Source of the DNA: Enterovibrio sp045679545
GTDB lineage: Bacteria; Pseudomonadota; Gammaproteobacteria; Enterobacterales; Vibrionaceae
Length of the DNA stretch: 64,000 bases
Direction of reading: 5' to 3'
Assembly: GCF_045679545.1 (NCBI RefSeq)
Contig: NZ_CP166194.1
Span: forward strand, 1,116,001 to 1,180,000
A program made the position numbers and the translations under genes. Positions 54,598-63,975 of the stretch are shown in pieces. The notes beneath the pieces are model-generated. The model worked only from the letters and a program-made list of their open reading frames with translations, did not search any database and had not been told where the DNA came from. Each line of letters starts with the position of its first letter. Position 1 is the first letter of the stretch.

Positions 54598-55353
54598 TTA
54601 CCATTTTTTCTTCGGTGCAAACAGCTCATCCAACTCTTTATTTTCATCGTTTTTAGGTCTGTTGGCCTCGTGTCCTTTGCTCAGTGCTGCGTTTACTTCT
54701 TCAAGCATGGCAGAAAGACTTTCTTTGGCTGATTGGCAATAAGGGTCGCTTTTGGTGCTTACTACATCAAGTGCTTTTTTCAGCAATTGTTGTGCGGTTC
54801 CCATCTGACCTTTGATCTTAGCGTCGTTTACGCGCTTGAGCACGTTCTCGATGTTAATCTTCATTTGCATTTGTTCCAAGCGAGAATTTTCCGCGACAAA
54901 TGCTTGTGTTGGAAGCCGTCCCTTGGTGTGTTCTGCTTTGATAACTGCTCTTAAACGTTTGACCAATTTGAGCATCGAGATCGCTTCACGATCACTGTCT
55001 GGAACACGAAAAGAAGTAGACTCTTTGTTTTGATAGGTTTGTTTAATTTGATTCACTTGCGCTTGAACATCTGCGATACGCTGTGTAAGCGATCGATCAT
55101 TCTTGTCGATGTCGTGCATCGTTTTTAAAGCGTCAAGTATCTTCTGGTTTAGGCATACCAGAAGCGTGCCGCTATAAGGCAAATTGTGAGCATTACCGAT
55201 CAACTCTTCAGTGGCATCAATAACTGCAATATATTTTGCCATTTCCTGGCGTTTTGATGACTCTACACGTTGACGCTGCTGGGCCATGATGTTGTAGCCA
55301 ACAATGAGACCGAGCAGGATGACACATAAGCCAACCACTAAGGCGATATTCAT
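54598..55353 (-). CDS. Membrane-anchored coiled-coil protein of unknown function
   Basis: 251 residues. One N-terminal helix (about 3-22, IALVVGLCVILLGLIVGYNI) followed by a charged, heptad-like region (QRQRVESSKRQEMAKYIAV onward), then a Lys-rich tail (ELDELFAPKKKW). Resembles the membrane-proximal coiled-coil proteins common in Vibrio, sometimes labelled DNA-repair or hypothetical; I do not assign a function. It is divergent from cysB by 320 bp. Confidence 0.8.
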   Translation of the reverse strand: MNIALVVGLCVILLGLIVGYNIMAQQRQRVESSKRQEMAKYIAVIDATEELIGNAHNLPYSGTLLVCLNQKILDALKTMHDIDKNDRSLTQRIADVQAQVNQIKQTYQNKESTSFRVPDSDREAISMLKLVKRLRAVIKAEHTKGRLPTQAFVAENSRLEQMQMKINIENVLKRVNDAKIKGQMGTAQQLLKKALDVVSTKSDPYCQSAKESLSAMLEEVNAALSKGHEANRPKNDENKELDELFAPKKKW

Positions 55354-55673
55354 AAGTGAGCGTCGATAATCCCTGTTAAAACTAAGACGGCCTAAGATAC
55401 ACGATCTGCTAGTATGGTCATAGTTTGTTAGTACTATTTTCGATCTTAGCTAAATTCTGGCTTGTCGTATCTCTTTTCTCTGATTTAGTGCGTTTCAGTG
55501 CACGTTTATTTGCAAAGCTATCATTACAGTATTGGGTGTTTTTATCTGAATAAATGTCAGTGACAGCGCGGCCAATTTGGGCGCTAAGTAGTGGTTATGC
55601 ATGTTAGCGCTTCGCCTGTCCGTCAATTCACGCTATAACCTCTTTATACATCATTGATACTTGCTGCAACGTT
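55354..55673. promoter_or_regulatory. Divergent region before cysB
   Basis: 320 bp, no gene seen. It should hold the cysB promoter and probably a CysB autoregulatory site, but no clear consensus can be picked by eye. Confidence 0.4.
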
Positions 55674-56648
55674 ATGAAATTACAACAACTTAAATACATC
55701 GTCGAAGTGGTTAATCACGATCTGAATGTTTCGTCTACGGCGGAAAGTTTATACACTTCGCAACCTGGTATCAGTAAACAAATTCGCGCGTTGGAAGACG
55801 AATTGGGTGTGCAGATATTTGGTCGAAGTGGCAAGCATTTAACGAAACTGACGCCAGCAGGTGAACAGATCGTTGAGATCGCGAGAGACATTCTGTCTCG
55901 CGTGGATAGTATCAAGTCTGTTGCTCACGAATACACGACCCCCGACAAAGGCAAACTCAATATCGCGACCACCCATACTCAGGCAAGATATGCGTTGCCT
56001 GATGTGATATCTCGTTTTGTGAAGCGCTACCCGAACGTCTCTTTACACATGCATCAAGGTGCGCCGAGCCAGATTGCGGATTTGGTGTTGAAAGGTAAGT
56101 CGGATTTTGCCATTGCGACAGAGGCTTCTCATCTCTATGAAGATCTGGTCATGTTGCCTTGTTACCATTGGACGCGTTCATTAATTGTCAGAAAAGATCA
56201 TCCACTCGCACAGCGCTCGTCTGTGACTATTCACGATATTGCACGTTTTCCATTGGTCACCTATGTCTTTGGTTTTACAGGACGATCTAGTCTTGATAGT
56301 GCGTTCAATAACGCAAAGCTGAAGCCTAATATTGTGTTTACGGCGACCGATGCAGATGTCATTAAAACGTATGTTCGCCTTGGGATTGGCATTGGGGTGA
56401 TGGCGAGTATGGCCTATGACAAAGATCTGGATGAGGATTTGGTTGCTATTGATGCCAGTCATATCTTTGATGCCAGTACGACGAAGATTGGCTTTAGACG
56501 TGGCACGGTATTGCGCAACTACATGTATGACTTTATCGAGAGTTTTGCCCCGCACCTTGACAGAAATACCATAGACACGGCCATGCAGATTAAAAACCCT
56601 TGTGAATTAGATAACTTCTTCAGACGGTTCGAGCTTCCCATCAGATAG
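55674..56648 (+). CDS. cysB: HTH-type transcriptional regulator CysB
   Basis: LysR-type activator of cysteine biosynthesis, responding to N-acetylserine. 324 residues as in E. coli. The MKLQQLKYIVEVVNHDLNVS start and the sulfate/ligand residues T100, T102, Q103, T149, Y164, W166 and T202 are all present at the positions known from the Klebsiella structure. ATG has no strong ribosome site (GCAACGTT). Downstream is a methyltransferase/TauE pair on the same strand. Confidence 0.96.
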   Translation: MKLQQLKYIVEVVNHDLNVSSTAESLYTSQPGISKQIRALEDELGVQIFGRSGKHLTKLTPAGEQIVEIARDILSRVDSIKSVAHEYTTPDKGKLNIATTHTQARYALPDVISRFVKRYPNVSLHMHQGAPSQIADLVLKGKSDFAIATEASHLYEDLVMLPCYHWTRSLIVRKDHPLAQRSSVTIHDIARFPLVTYVFGFTGRSSLDSAFNNAKLKPNIVFTATDADVIKTYVRLGIGIGVMASMAYDKDLDEDLVAIDASHIFDASTTKIGFRRGTVLRNYMYDFIESFAPHLDRNTIDTAMQIKNPCELDNFFRRFELPIR

Positions 56649-56733
56649 CGTTGGGTTCCTGTTTTCGGTATATACTTCTGCTGCTTTTTCGGTGTTTTAC
56701 ACCGTTTGTATCAGCCGATAGTGGGAACTTACC

Positions 56734-57981
56734 TTGCCTCAATCCTTAACCTTGCTCAACGAGCATTTTTCGCAGTTCGATACCTTGCTTGAACGTCATG
56801 TTACGTTTTGGCAGGGAATGCCTTTTGATTGCCTAGATTTACCTTGGAGAACTGCGTATCCCGCATTATGTGAATGGTTAGATTCGCTGAGTCTGGAAGC
56901 ACTGCAAGCGTATAAAGCATCCCCGGAAACATTAGCAGAGGCCGTGAAAACATGGCTACCTGAAGCGCAACAACTTGTCGCGCTATGTGAAACCAATGTT
57001 AATCAAGCAGAACGGTATCAAACCGACATATGCCATGAGTCGGAGGCCAACTACGACAGCCATCTTGCTACAGGGATACCTGGTCGAAAATGGGCTCAAA
57101 TAACGGCGTTTAACCGTGCAATATCGCTTTCTCATCAAGGTTCGTGGTTGGAATGGTGTGCAGGGAAGGGCTATCTAGGTCGTGTGCTTTCGGCCTGTCG
57201 ACAGGCGAAGGTCACCAGTTTGGAATGGCAGCCAGCGTTGTGCCAAGACGGTCAAGCTTATGCCGACCAGCATCAGCTTTCGATGCATTTCGTTAATGGT
57301 GATGCGTTCGCGCCTGAAAGCGAAGCCTTGGTGAGTCGTTGCGATCATGCGGTGGCGTTGCACGCCTGTGGTGATTTGCACGTGACACTGTTGCGTCACG
57401 GCGTGGTGGCCAAACCCCAAAGTCTCACGGTTTCTCCTTGCTGCTATCACCTTATTCGTGATTCTCATTACCAACCCTTGTCTGTTTTGGCAAAGCAGTC
57501 ATCATTGTCTTTGTCTCGGCATGACTTAAAGCTGCCATTGCAAGAAACCGTCACTGCAGGGCAAACGGTGCGAAACAAACGTATTGTTGAAGTGAGCTTT
57601 CGCTTGGGCTTTGACAGCTTGCAGCGCGCGCTAGGCCATAGTGATAGTTACCTGCCAGTGCCTAATGTGCAAAAGTCTCTGTTAAGCGAAGGCTTTGAGG
57701 CATTTTGCCATTGGGCTGCGGATAAAAAAGGGATTTCCATTCCCGACAACACTGACTTTGCGGCTTACCTCAGACAAGGGGAAACAAGGTTTCTGACTGT
57801 CGAGAAAATGGAAACACTACGTACGTTGTTTCGACGGGCATTGGAAATGTGGTTGGTGCTCGATAGGGCTATTTACATGAGCGAAAATGGTTTTGACGTT
57901 GAGATATCCACCTTTTGCGCGCGTGAACTGACGCCGAGAAATCTTCTAATCAAAGCGACAAGGAAGGCTAAATGGAACTGA
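56734..57981 (+). CDS. RRNAD1/METTL25-like SAM-dependent methyltransferase
   Basis: 415 residues. Methyltransferase core near 136-300: WCAGKGYLG (141-149) is the SAM-binding motif, HACGDL at 210-215 and CCYHL at 236-240 are the hallmarks of the METTL25/RRNAD1-type group (bacterial Methyltransf_32). The C-terminal part has charged helices. The start is TTG; no ATG in frame near by gives the same length, so the true start needs care. Substrate unknown, perhaps RNA or protein. The stop overlaps the next gene by 10 bp. Confidence 0.85.
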   Translation: MPQSLTLLNEHFSQFDTLLERHVTFWQGMPFDCLDLPWRTAYPALCEWLDSLSLEALQAYKASPETLAEAVKTWLPEAQQLVALCETNVNQAERYQTDICHESEANYDSHLATGIPGRKWAQITAFNRAISLSHQGSWLEWCAGKGYLGRVLSACRQAKVTSLEWQPALCQDGQAYADQHQLSMHFVNGDAFAPESEALVSRCDHAVALHACGDLHVTLLRHGVVAKPQSLTVSPCCYHLIRDSHYQPLSVLAKQSSLSLSRHDLKLPLQETVTAGQTVRNKRIVEVSFRLGFDSLQRALGHSDSYLPVPNVQKSLLSEGFEAFCHWAADKKGISIPDNTDFAAYLRQGETRFLTVEKMETLRTLFRRALEMWLVLDRAIYMSENGFDVEISTFCARELTPRNLLIKATRKAKWN

Positions 57982-58694
57982 GCTATGAGCAGCTCATCAT
58001 GGTCATGTTTGCGCTTGGGCTGGGGGCATTTGTTCAAAGTCTGATTGGCTTTGGGCTTGCCATTGTTGGCGCGCCACTTCTCATGTTGATTGAACCTTCA
58101 TTGGTGCCTGCGACTGTCACCTTAGTGACCTTGTTCCTTGCCATGGTCAATACATGGCAGTATCGCCGCCAGCTATCATTAAGGGGCATTGGCTGGGCAT
58201 TCGTTGGGCGCGTCCCTGGCACTTTTGTGGCAGGTGCATTGCTTATCTATCTGTCGATTAACGCGTTGGAAATCATCATGGGATTGGCAGTTCTTTTTGC
58301 CGTTGTTGCCAGTGTGTTCAAATTTTCCGTTGAGCCTAACAATAAAAATATGTTTTGGGCAGGTTTTGCGGCGGCAGTGATGGGGACAACAACCAGTATT
58401 GGTGGCCCCCCCATGGCATTGGTGCTGCAAAAAATGGATATCGTCAAACTGCGTGCAAACTTGGCGGGGTATTTCATATTTAGCTGCGCGATTTCACTCG
58501 GTGTACAGGGAATGACGGGCTATTTCGATTGGTGGCATCTCAAAGTGGGTCTTCTGTCTTTGCCCGTGGTGTTTCTCTCCTCATGGTTGGCGCTGAAAGT
58601 CGCCCCGCGTGTTCGAGCAGAGTGGGTAAGGTATGGCTTGCTGATTCTTTGCTCGTTTGCGGGTGTCACGACGTTTATTCGCGGTTTTTCCTGA
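57972..58694 (+). CDS. TauE/SafE family sulfite or organic anion exporter
   Basis: 240 residues, about eight membrane helices; the family repeat is visible (FALGLGAFVQSLIGFGLAIVG near the start and FAAAVMGTTTSIGGPPMALVL in the middle, the typical G-rich motif). Overlaps the methyltransferase by 10 bp, so they are co-translated. Family members move sulfite, sulfoacetate or other anions; nearness to cysB suggests a sulfur compound, but that is inference. Confidence 0.9.
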   Translation: MELSYEQLIMVMFALGLGAFVQSLIGFGLAIVGAPLLMLIEPSLVPATVTLVTLFLAMVNTWQYRRQLSLRGIGWAFVGRVPGTFVAGALLIYLSINALEIIMGLAVLFAVVASVFKFSVEPNNKNMFWAGFAAAVMGTTTSIGGPPMALVLQKMDIVKLRANLAGYFIFSCAISLGVQGMTGYFDWWHLKVGLLSLPVVFLSSWLALKVAPRVRAEWVRYGLLILCSFAGVTTFIRGFS

Positions 58695-58699
58695 GCAAA

Positions 58700-58732
58700 A
58701 AAATAGCCGACATCGTGCCGGCTATTTTTTAA
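58700..58732. terminator. Bidirectional terminator after the TauE/SafE gene
   Basis: AAAATAGCCG/CGGCTATTTT stem with A- and T-runs. Confidence 0.85.
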
Positions 58733-58787
58733 TTCCTTCTGCTCGATACGCGGTATCAAGCTTTGGTTCTGCTCTTCAATTCTGTTA

Positions 58788-59675
58788 TTAAAACTTTAAG
58801 CTGACCTGCATACCAATAAACTGGCTGTCATAAGGTGCACCAGCATCTGCGGCATACCTTGCGGCTTCTTGGTTATTGAACCATGGGTCGTAATTCATGC
58901 GTACGTCAGTGTCACCCTGCCACCAATCCGTTACCCAGTGATGAATATGACCGACAGGGTTGAGGAAGAACAAGCTAACGCCACCGAGTGTGTCAGAGCC
59001 TAGAACTTCGCCGCCATCAGCAACAATGTCTTGTTCAGTGAGATACATCCATTCACCCACCGCAGCGCCAAACAGAGGCGTAACAATGATGTCCTGAATT
59101 GAAGGGACCTCTGCAAAGCTCTCTACGCCATATTCCCAGAAAAATGTCGACATGGTGAATGAATACAAGAATGACTCGAACTCATTAAAGCCAGAGTGAC
59201 GCGCCGCCGTGTAGTAAACACCGCCAAAGTACGGGTGCATTACATAGTTCAAGTAGTGATCATCTTTGTCCCACACTGGACCTGCAGACACGTTGTCCCA
59301 CCATTTGCTGGCAAGGTTACTAAAGTCGCGATCCTCTGCTGTCCAGTTGGTCACGCTTTCAGGCAGGAATGTCATTAAGCCCACTGTCGCGACACTCAAA
59401 CCTAGAATGGTATAGGTTTGTCCCATCAGATAATCCCAGTCTTTCTCTGGCGCGGTAGACAGATACTTGGGTAAGCGATGAGCAGGCGCTTCGTTAAAAC
59501 GAAGCGCATTGTCTTCTGGTTGTGTTTGTGCGTCGTTCAATGCAAGCGCATCAAAGCCATAGTTGCTTGAGTAGTTATAAGCTTGCTGTTCGAAATTGAT
59601 GGTAGATGCATCAAAAGCAAAGGCCGATTGGGCACAAAACAGAGCGGCCGCAGCCACGGTTGAGCGATAGCGCAC
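58788..59675 (-). CDS. DUF3943-like secreted/outer-membrane protein
   Basis: 295 residues. I start at a GTG with GGGAG 7 bp upstream (RYRSTVAAAALFCAQSAFA as signal peptide); two TTG codons further upstream are in frame. Aromatic-rich mature part with WW, HPYFGGVYYTAARHSG (about 146-161) and FWEYGVESFAEVPSIQDI (178-195) recalls DUF3943 proteins, which have two or more membrane-spanning beta or helical parts in the envelope. The C-terminus FIGMQVSLKF ends in Phe like an outer-membrane beta-strand. Function unknown. Confidence 0.75.
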   Translation of the reverse strand: MRYRSTVAAAALFCAQSAFAFDASTINFEQQAYNYSSNYGFDALALNDAQTQPEDNALRFNEAPAHRLPKYLSTAPEKDWDYLMGQTYTILGLSVATVGLMTFLPESVTNWTAEDRDFSNLASKWWDNVSAGPVWDKDDHYLNYVMHPYFGGVYYTAARHSGFNEFESFLYSFTMSTFFWEYGVESFAEVPSIQDIIVTPLFGAAVGEWMYLTEQDIVADGGEVLGSDTLGGVSLFFLNPVGHIHHWVTDWWQGDTDVRMNYDPWFNNQEAARYAADAGAPYDSQFIGMQVSLKF

Positions 59676-60142
59676 GTAGGATCTCCCACACAACAAAATG
59701 CCAAACCTTTCAGCAAGCAGTTGTGCTACTGAGGTCTGGCAGAAAAAGTGTTTAGCAATAAGGTGTTATTCAGTCAGTGTTAAGCGATATACGTCCATAA
59801 TAACAACACCGATACGGAAGGCATTTAACCGATACCGCGTACCAATTGTGAGGCACTGAGAATTAAGCCGCTAATCATAGCAATGGAAAGGGCTATATTT
59901 CCACCAAAAACTTGATCGGTGTCGCATTTAGCTTCTGGTTAAGTGTTTCTATTGCGCCTGAAATGGGAAGTCTGACGAGAGAATCAGCCAAATTTCAGTT
60001 CGACCAGCGGGTTTGAGGCATGAAGATCCTAATGAAGAAAACGGTATATTAAGATTCAGGCTAATAAAGGATATCGCTAGTTGCGATAGCGGTAAGTGTC
60101 TGGGCATAATGGATTTACGTCATGGCATACAAGGAGATATCG
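59676..60142. other. Divergent intergenic region before the CinA-like gene
   Basis: 467 bp without a gene that I can support. TATCGC-TAGTT-GCGATA (60072-60088) is a perfect 6-5-6 palindrome 54 bp before the GTG start, a possible operator. A 63-codon frame overlapping the next gene start has no ribosome site. Confidence 0.45.
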
Positions 60143-61396
60143 GTGGGACAGAGCAAACTTCGGGTCGCAATGTTAAGTACTGGCGAGGAAGTGCTGCACG
60201 GTGATATCACCGATACTAATGCAGCTTGGTTATCGAGACGCTGTTTTGAGGAAGGCTTTGCATTACATCGTCGCGTCACCGTCGGTGATGCGGTAGACGA
60301 TATCGCCATTGAATTGGTTCGGTGTAGCCAAGTTTCCGATGTGGTGATCGTGAATGGTGGCCTTGGGCCAACCACGGATGATCTCACCACTGAAGCCATG
60401 GCGATGGCGATGAATGTTGACCTTGAGCTAAATAATCATTGGTTAACCGAGCTTAAAGAGCGGTTTGAAAAAAATGGCAAATCGATGCCGAAAAGCAACA
60501 TTAAGCAGGCAATGCTACCTGAAGGTGCCGAGTTGGTTGACAACCCAGTGGGCAGCGCATGTGGATTTGCGGCAACCCTTAATGATTGTCTGTTCTTCTT
60601 CACGCCGGGTGTGCCGAGTGAATTCAAGCATATGTTTGAGAATGAAATTGTACCGAGGCTTCAGGTGCGATTCCCCAATACCACAAAGCAAGAAATTCAA
60701 CGTCTATACACCTTCGGTTTTTCTGAGTCCCTTCTTAACGACAAGTTAGAAGCCCTCGCGTTACCCGATGATTTTGAGTTGGGATACCGCTCTTCGTTAC
60801 CTTTTATTGAGGTAAAGTTGTTTTCGCCCCGCCAGCACTCTGATATTTCGCTGATCACCGATGCTATTCGCGGAGTGTTGGGCGACCGCTTAGTGGGTGA
60901 TGGTGTACCCATGCTGGAATCTGTCGGTAGCCTGTTGTCGCAGTCGAATACCAGTATTGCGGTGGCAGAAAAGTTCTCTGGCGGATTTCTAGCTAATTGG
61001 TTAAATCAAGGTGAGCGGACCAAAGAGGCATTTGTGCAGGGATGGGTGTTGAGTGAATCAACCCTGATTACTGATGGCGAGTACAATCCTCTCGCTGCGG
61101 TGTTAGCCATGGCGACAGCGTCTCGTGAAAATGCCGGTGTGAACATTGGACTAGCTTGCGGAGACATGGAGGCTGGTCGTGTTGCTTTGGGGCTTTCTGC
61201 ACCGGATGGTGATTGGGGCATCATAGTGAAACCGCGTCGTTCTCAGAGTAATGAGAACTTTCGCTGTTACACCGCAACCATGCTGCTCGATATGCTCAGG
61301 CGTTATCTGTCGGGACAGAACATGTTTGCTGACATTGCGTCTCTGGTCACGCTCGAATCGCTGCATATACCTGTCGACGCTGACGACACGCATTGA
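60143..61396 (+). CDS. CinA-like protein (YfaY type) with degenerate amidase domain
   Basis: 417 residues. N-terminal MoCF/CinA pyrophosphatase-like domain with NGGLGPTTDD at 71-80 and FTPGVPSEF near 155-163; C-terminal CinA domain (about 265-400). The NMN deamidase motif normally AESCTGG reads AEKFSGG near 275-281, so deamidase activity is doubtful, as for E. coli YfaY. I chose GTG at 60143 because AAGGAG lies 7 bp upstream; an in-frame ATG 21 bp earlier adds MAYKEIS. Confidence 0.86.
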   Translation: MGQSKLRVAMLSTGEEVLHGDITDTNAAWLSRRCFEEGFALHRRVTVGDAVDDIAIELVRCSQVSDVVIVNGGLGPTTDDLTTEAMAMAMNVDLELNNHWLTELKERFEKNGKSMPKSNIKQAMLPEGAELVDNPVGSACGFAATLNDCLFFFTPGVPSEFKHMFENEIVPRLQVRFPNTTKQEIQRLYTFGFSESLLNDKLEALALPDDFELGYRSSLPFIEVKLFSPRQHSDISLITDAIRGVLGDRLVGDGVPMLESVGSLLSQSNTSIAVAEKFSGGFLANWLNQGERTKEAFVQGWVLSESTLITDGEYNPLAAVLAMATASRENAGVNIGLACGDMEAGRVALGLSAPDGDWGIIVKPRRSQSNENFRCYTATMLLDMLRRYLSGQNMFADIASLVTLESLHIPVDADDTH

Positions 61397-61421
61397 GGTC
61401 ACTTGCGGCCGATTGTGATAA

Positions 61422-61455
61422 AAACGCCTGACAATTCAATGTCAGGCATTTTTTG
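61422..61455. terminator. Bidirectional terminator between the CinA-like gene and glsA
   Basis: GCCTGACA/TGTCAGGC stem, AAAA on the left and TTTTTT on the right. Confidence 0.9.
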
Positions 61456-61470
61456 ACCGACTAAAAGCCG

Positions 61471-62412
61471 TTACGATGCGTACAAATTGAGGTTCAGCGT
61501 TTTGGCAACCTGCGCGATCATCCGCTGCGCCCGAACACTATTGCCTGACTCATCGAGTGGCGGCGAGAAGGCGGCAATCCCCAGCTTGCCGGGAGCAACA
61601 GCCAGCAAGCCACCACCTACGCCACTTTTACCGGGCATACCCACTTCAAACGCCCAATCGCCAGAATAGTCATAAAGACCTTCCATTGTCATTTCTGCTA
61701 AAACAGGTGCAACGTTTCTCGCCGAGACAACTTGTTCACCTGATATTGGGTTCTTACCGCGATTGGCCAATGTTGCACTTAGCACCGCAAGATCTTTGCA
61801 CGTGACCAAGGTTGAGCATTGGCGAGTGTACACATCGCAGGCTTCCATCGGGTCACAGAAACAGTTACCTGCAGCGTACAAGATCCATGCAATACCACGG
61901 TTGTGAAAGTTGGTGGTTTGCTCCGATTCATTGATGTCATCGGACAGCACGATATGCCCCGCAGTGATCCGTCGCTGCATATCCAGAATCCGTGCCCATC
62001 GTTTTTCAGGATCCGAAGCGGTGAGCAGGCTGACAGTTGCCATCGCGCCCGCGTTGACTAAAGGTGACAATGGTTTGTCTTGATGCTCGCAAAGTGCCAC
62101 AACAGAGTTGAATGGCAGCCCTGTAGGTTCAGCACCAATTTTTTCACGCACCATTTCTGGGCCAACATCTTCCATCAACAATGCCAATGTTGGGACCTTT
62201 GAGATCGATTCAATCGCAAAAGCATAATCACTGTCGCCGGCCTGATAAATGTCACCGTCAGCAGTCACGATAACCAGCGCTGCAAGATCTGACGGCACGG
62301 ATGCGAGATAGGGGATATAACTGGCATTTTCGCCGCCGGGTAGCGCACGAAATTGGGCGTAGGTGTCATCGACCAGCGCTTGCAAAACTTCTGCGGAAGG
62401 TAGTGCGCTCAT
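61471..62412 (-). CDS. glsA: Glutaminase
   Basis: Hydrolyses glutamine to glutamate and ammonia. 313 residues of the serine-dependent beta-lactamase-like glutaminase family: S69-x-x-K72 (SISK), then NAGAMATVS, GNCFCDP and GKSGVGGGLLAV (about 256-267) with the glycine-rich end. It overlaps the gadC stop by 4 bp (ATGA), so translation is coupled. In E. coli the acid-active glutaminase YbaS pairs with GadC for glutamine-dependent acid resistance; that role is likely here. Confidence 0.94.
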   Translation of the reverse strand: MSALPSAEVLQALVDDTYAQFRALPGGENASYIPYLASVPSDLAALVIVTADGDIYQAGDSDYAFAIESISKVPTLALLMEDVGPEMVREKIGAEPTGLPFNSVVALCEHQDKPLSPLVNAGAMATVSLLTASDPEKRWARILDMQRRITAGHIVLSDDINESEQTTNFHNRGIAWILYAAGNCFCDPMEACDVYTRQCSTLVTCKDLAVLSATLANRGKNPISGEQVVSARNVAPVLAEMTMEGLYDYSGDWAFEVGMPGKSGVGGGLLAVAPGKLGIAAFSPPLDESGNSVRAQRMIAQVAKTLNLNLYAS

Positions 62413-63956
62413 GATGCTTCTCCTTTGCCTTCGCGATGCACTGCCGTGACAGCTTCAGTATGTGTGTCTGAGTGGTTTTTGAGGCCAGGATGCACACCCT
62501 CAATCTGCCAAGTAAACGGTGCAAAATCAGAGTTTTCATCTCGCCAATGTGGTTTGCGAATGGCATAGATAACAAAAGGAATCGCAATGAAGAGCACACT
62601 CAATCCCACCAAAATCGACATGAATACCGTAGGGCTACCGACGGCTATTTGGCTGGGTGGAATAAAGCTGAACGCAAAAGCGATAGCAGAACTGGTGAAA
62701 CCGATACCCGCGAAAAGGTACAAGCCTTTTTTACCGCCAGGAACATTGTAAGGGCGAGGGCGGTTGGGTTGACTGAAACGCAGATAAATGGCGGCGGAAA
62801 ACATCAGCATATAGAGCGTAAGATAAATGACCGCAGCCAATTGGCTGAGTATTTGGTAGGCCGCTTCAACGGAAGGCAACACAACAAAGGTTATCGCAAG
62901 GAAACTGACAATAATGCCTTGAACCAGCAGGATATGTGTCGCCATGCCGTTTTTGTTGGTTTCCTGCCAAAACCGCGGCATGTAACCTGCTTTGGCGACT
63001 TCCAGCAAGCCCGTTGATGGTCCAGCTACCCAAGTCACAATGCCCGCTAGCACACCAATGGCAAGGCATATCGCCATGATTGGCCCCAAGAAGCTGAGCC
63101 CTGCCCAGCGGAACATATCAAAATAAGCTACGAGCAAACTTTGTGTAAGGTTGATATCCGTGTTGGGGATTACAAAGGCAATCGCCAGTGTGCCTAGGAC
63201 AAAGATAACCACAGTACCTAGTGCGGCGATACCAATGGCTATAGGATACGATCGCGTTGGGTTGTCCAGATCTTTGACGTGAATGGCATTCATCTCCATA
63301 CCTGCGTAAAACAGGAAAATACTGGCTGCGAGCACCACGTTATTGAACTTGGAAAAATCGGGAATAACGTCTTTCCACGCCATGTCAATTTGGATTTTCT
63401 CTCCGCTAAACAGAAAAGCAAAGCCGAGTAAAATGAGGATGATTGCAGGAATGATGGTGCCGATGATCCCGCCCCATTTAGACAGCAATGTGAAGGCTGA
63501 AACACCACGAAACGCGATAAAAGTGGCAAACCAATAGATAGCCAGCACGATGGCCAGAACAAAGAATTTATTTTGTGACAAGGCTGCATCAAAGGTTTGA
63601 TCGGGGCCGATGAAGGCCAGTGATACAGCACCAAAGGTGAGCGCAGTCGGGAACCACACACACACCTGCACAAACAGCAAGAACATGGCCATAAAGGCGA
63701 GTTTTGGGCCAAAGGCTTCACCCACCCAACGGAAAATCCCGCCTTTTTCTGGCCAGCCCGTCGCGAGTTCTGCTGCGACCAAAGAGACTGGTATGAGGAA
63801 GAATACGGCGGCAAATACATAGTAAAAAACGGAACTGAGGCCATATTCAGCTTCGGCTGGCAAGCCACGTAAACTGACCACAGCCACAATATTCATGATG
63901 GCAAAGGTAAAAACACTGATCTTGCCAACAGCTGAGGCACTGACTTTTTTATTCAT
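62409..63956 (-). CDS. gadC: Glutamate/GABA (glutamine) antiporter GadC
   Basis: APC-family exchanger, 515 residues (E. coli 511), 12 helices. The start MNKKVSASAVGKISVFTFAIMN and GGIFRWVGEAFGPK, FYAGMEMNAIHVKDLDNP and WVAGPSTGLLEVAKAGYMPRF match GadC. The C-terminal tail after helix 12 (DENSDFAPFTWQIEGVHPGL) corresponds to the pH-sensing plug that closes the channel above about pH 6. AAGGA precedes the ATG. Downstream is glsA; no glutamate decarboxylase is in the window. Confidence 0.94.
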   Translation of the reverse strand: MNKKVSASAVGKISVFTFAIMNIVAVVSLRGLPAEAEYGLSSVFYYVFAAVFFLIPVSLVAAELATGWPEKGGIFRWVGEAFGPKLAFMAMFLLFVQVCVWFPTALTFGAVSLAFIGPDQTFDAALSQNKFFVLAIVLAIYWFATFIAFRGVSAFTLLSKWGGIIGTIIPAIILILLGFAFLFSGEKIQIDMAWKDVIPDFSKFNNVVLAASIFLFYAGMEMNAIHVKDLDNPTRSYPIAIGIAALGTVVIFVLGTLAIAFVIPNTDINLTQSLLVAYFDMFRWAGLSFLGPIMAICLAIGVLAGIVTWVAGPSTGLLEVAKAGYMPRFWQETNKNGMATHILLVQGIIVSFLAITFVVLPSVEAAYQILSQLAAVIYLTLYMLMFSAAIYLRFSQPNRPRPYNVPGGKKGLYLFAGIGFTSSAIAFAFSFIPPSQIAVGSPTVFMSILVGLSVLFIAIPFVIYAIRKPHWRDENSDFAPFTWQIEGVHPGLKNHSDTHTEAVTAVHREGKGEAS

Positions 63957-63975
63957 CTTTTAATCCTTAGAGATG

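Noticed and set aside
63290..63889. 199-codon minus-strand frame overlapping gadC in another frame
   Set aside because: Hydrophobic Cys/Trp-rich shadow of the gadC membrane helices; no start context.
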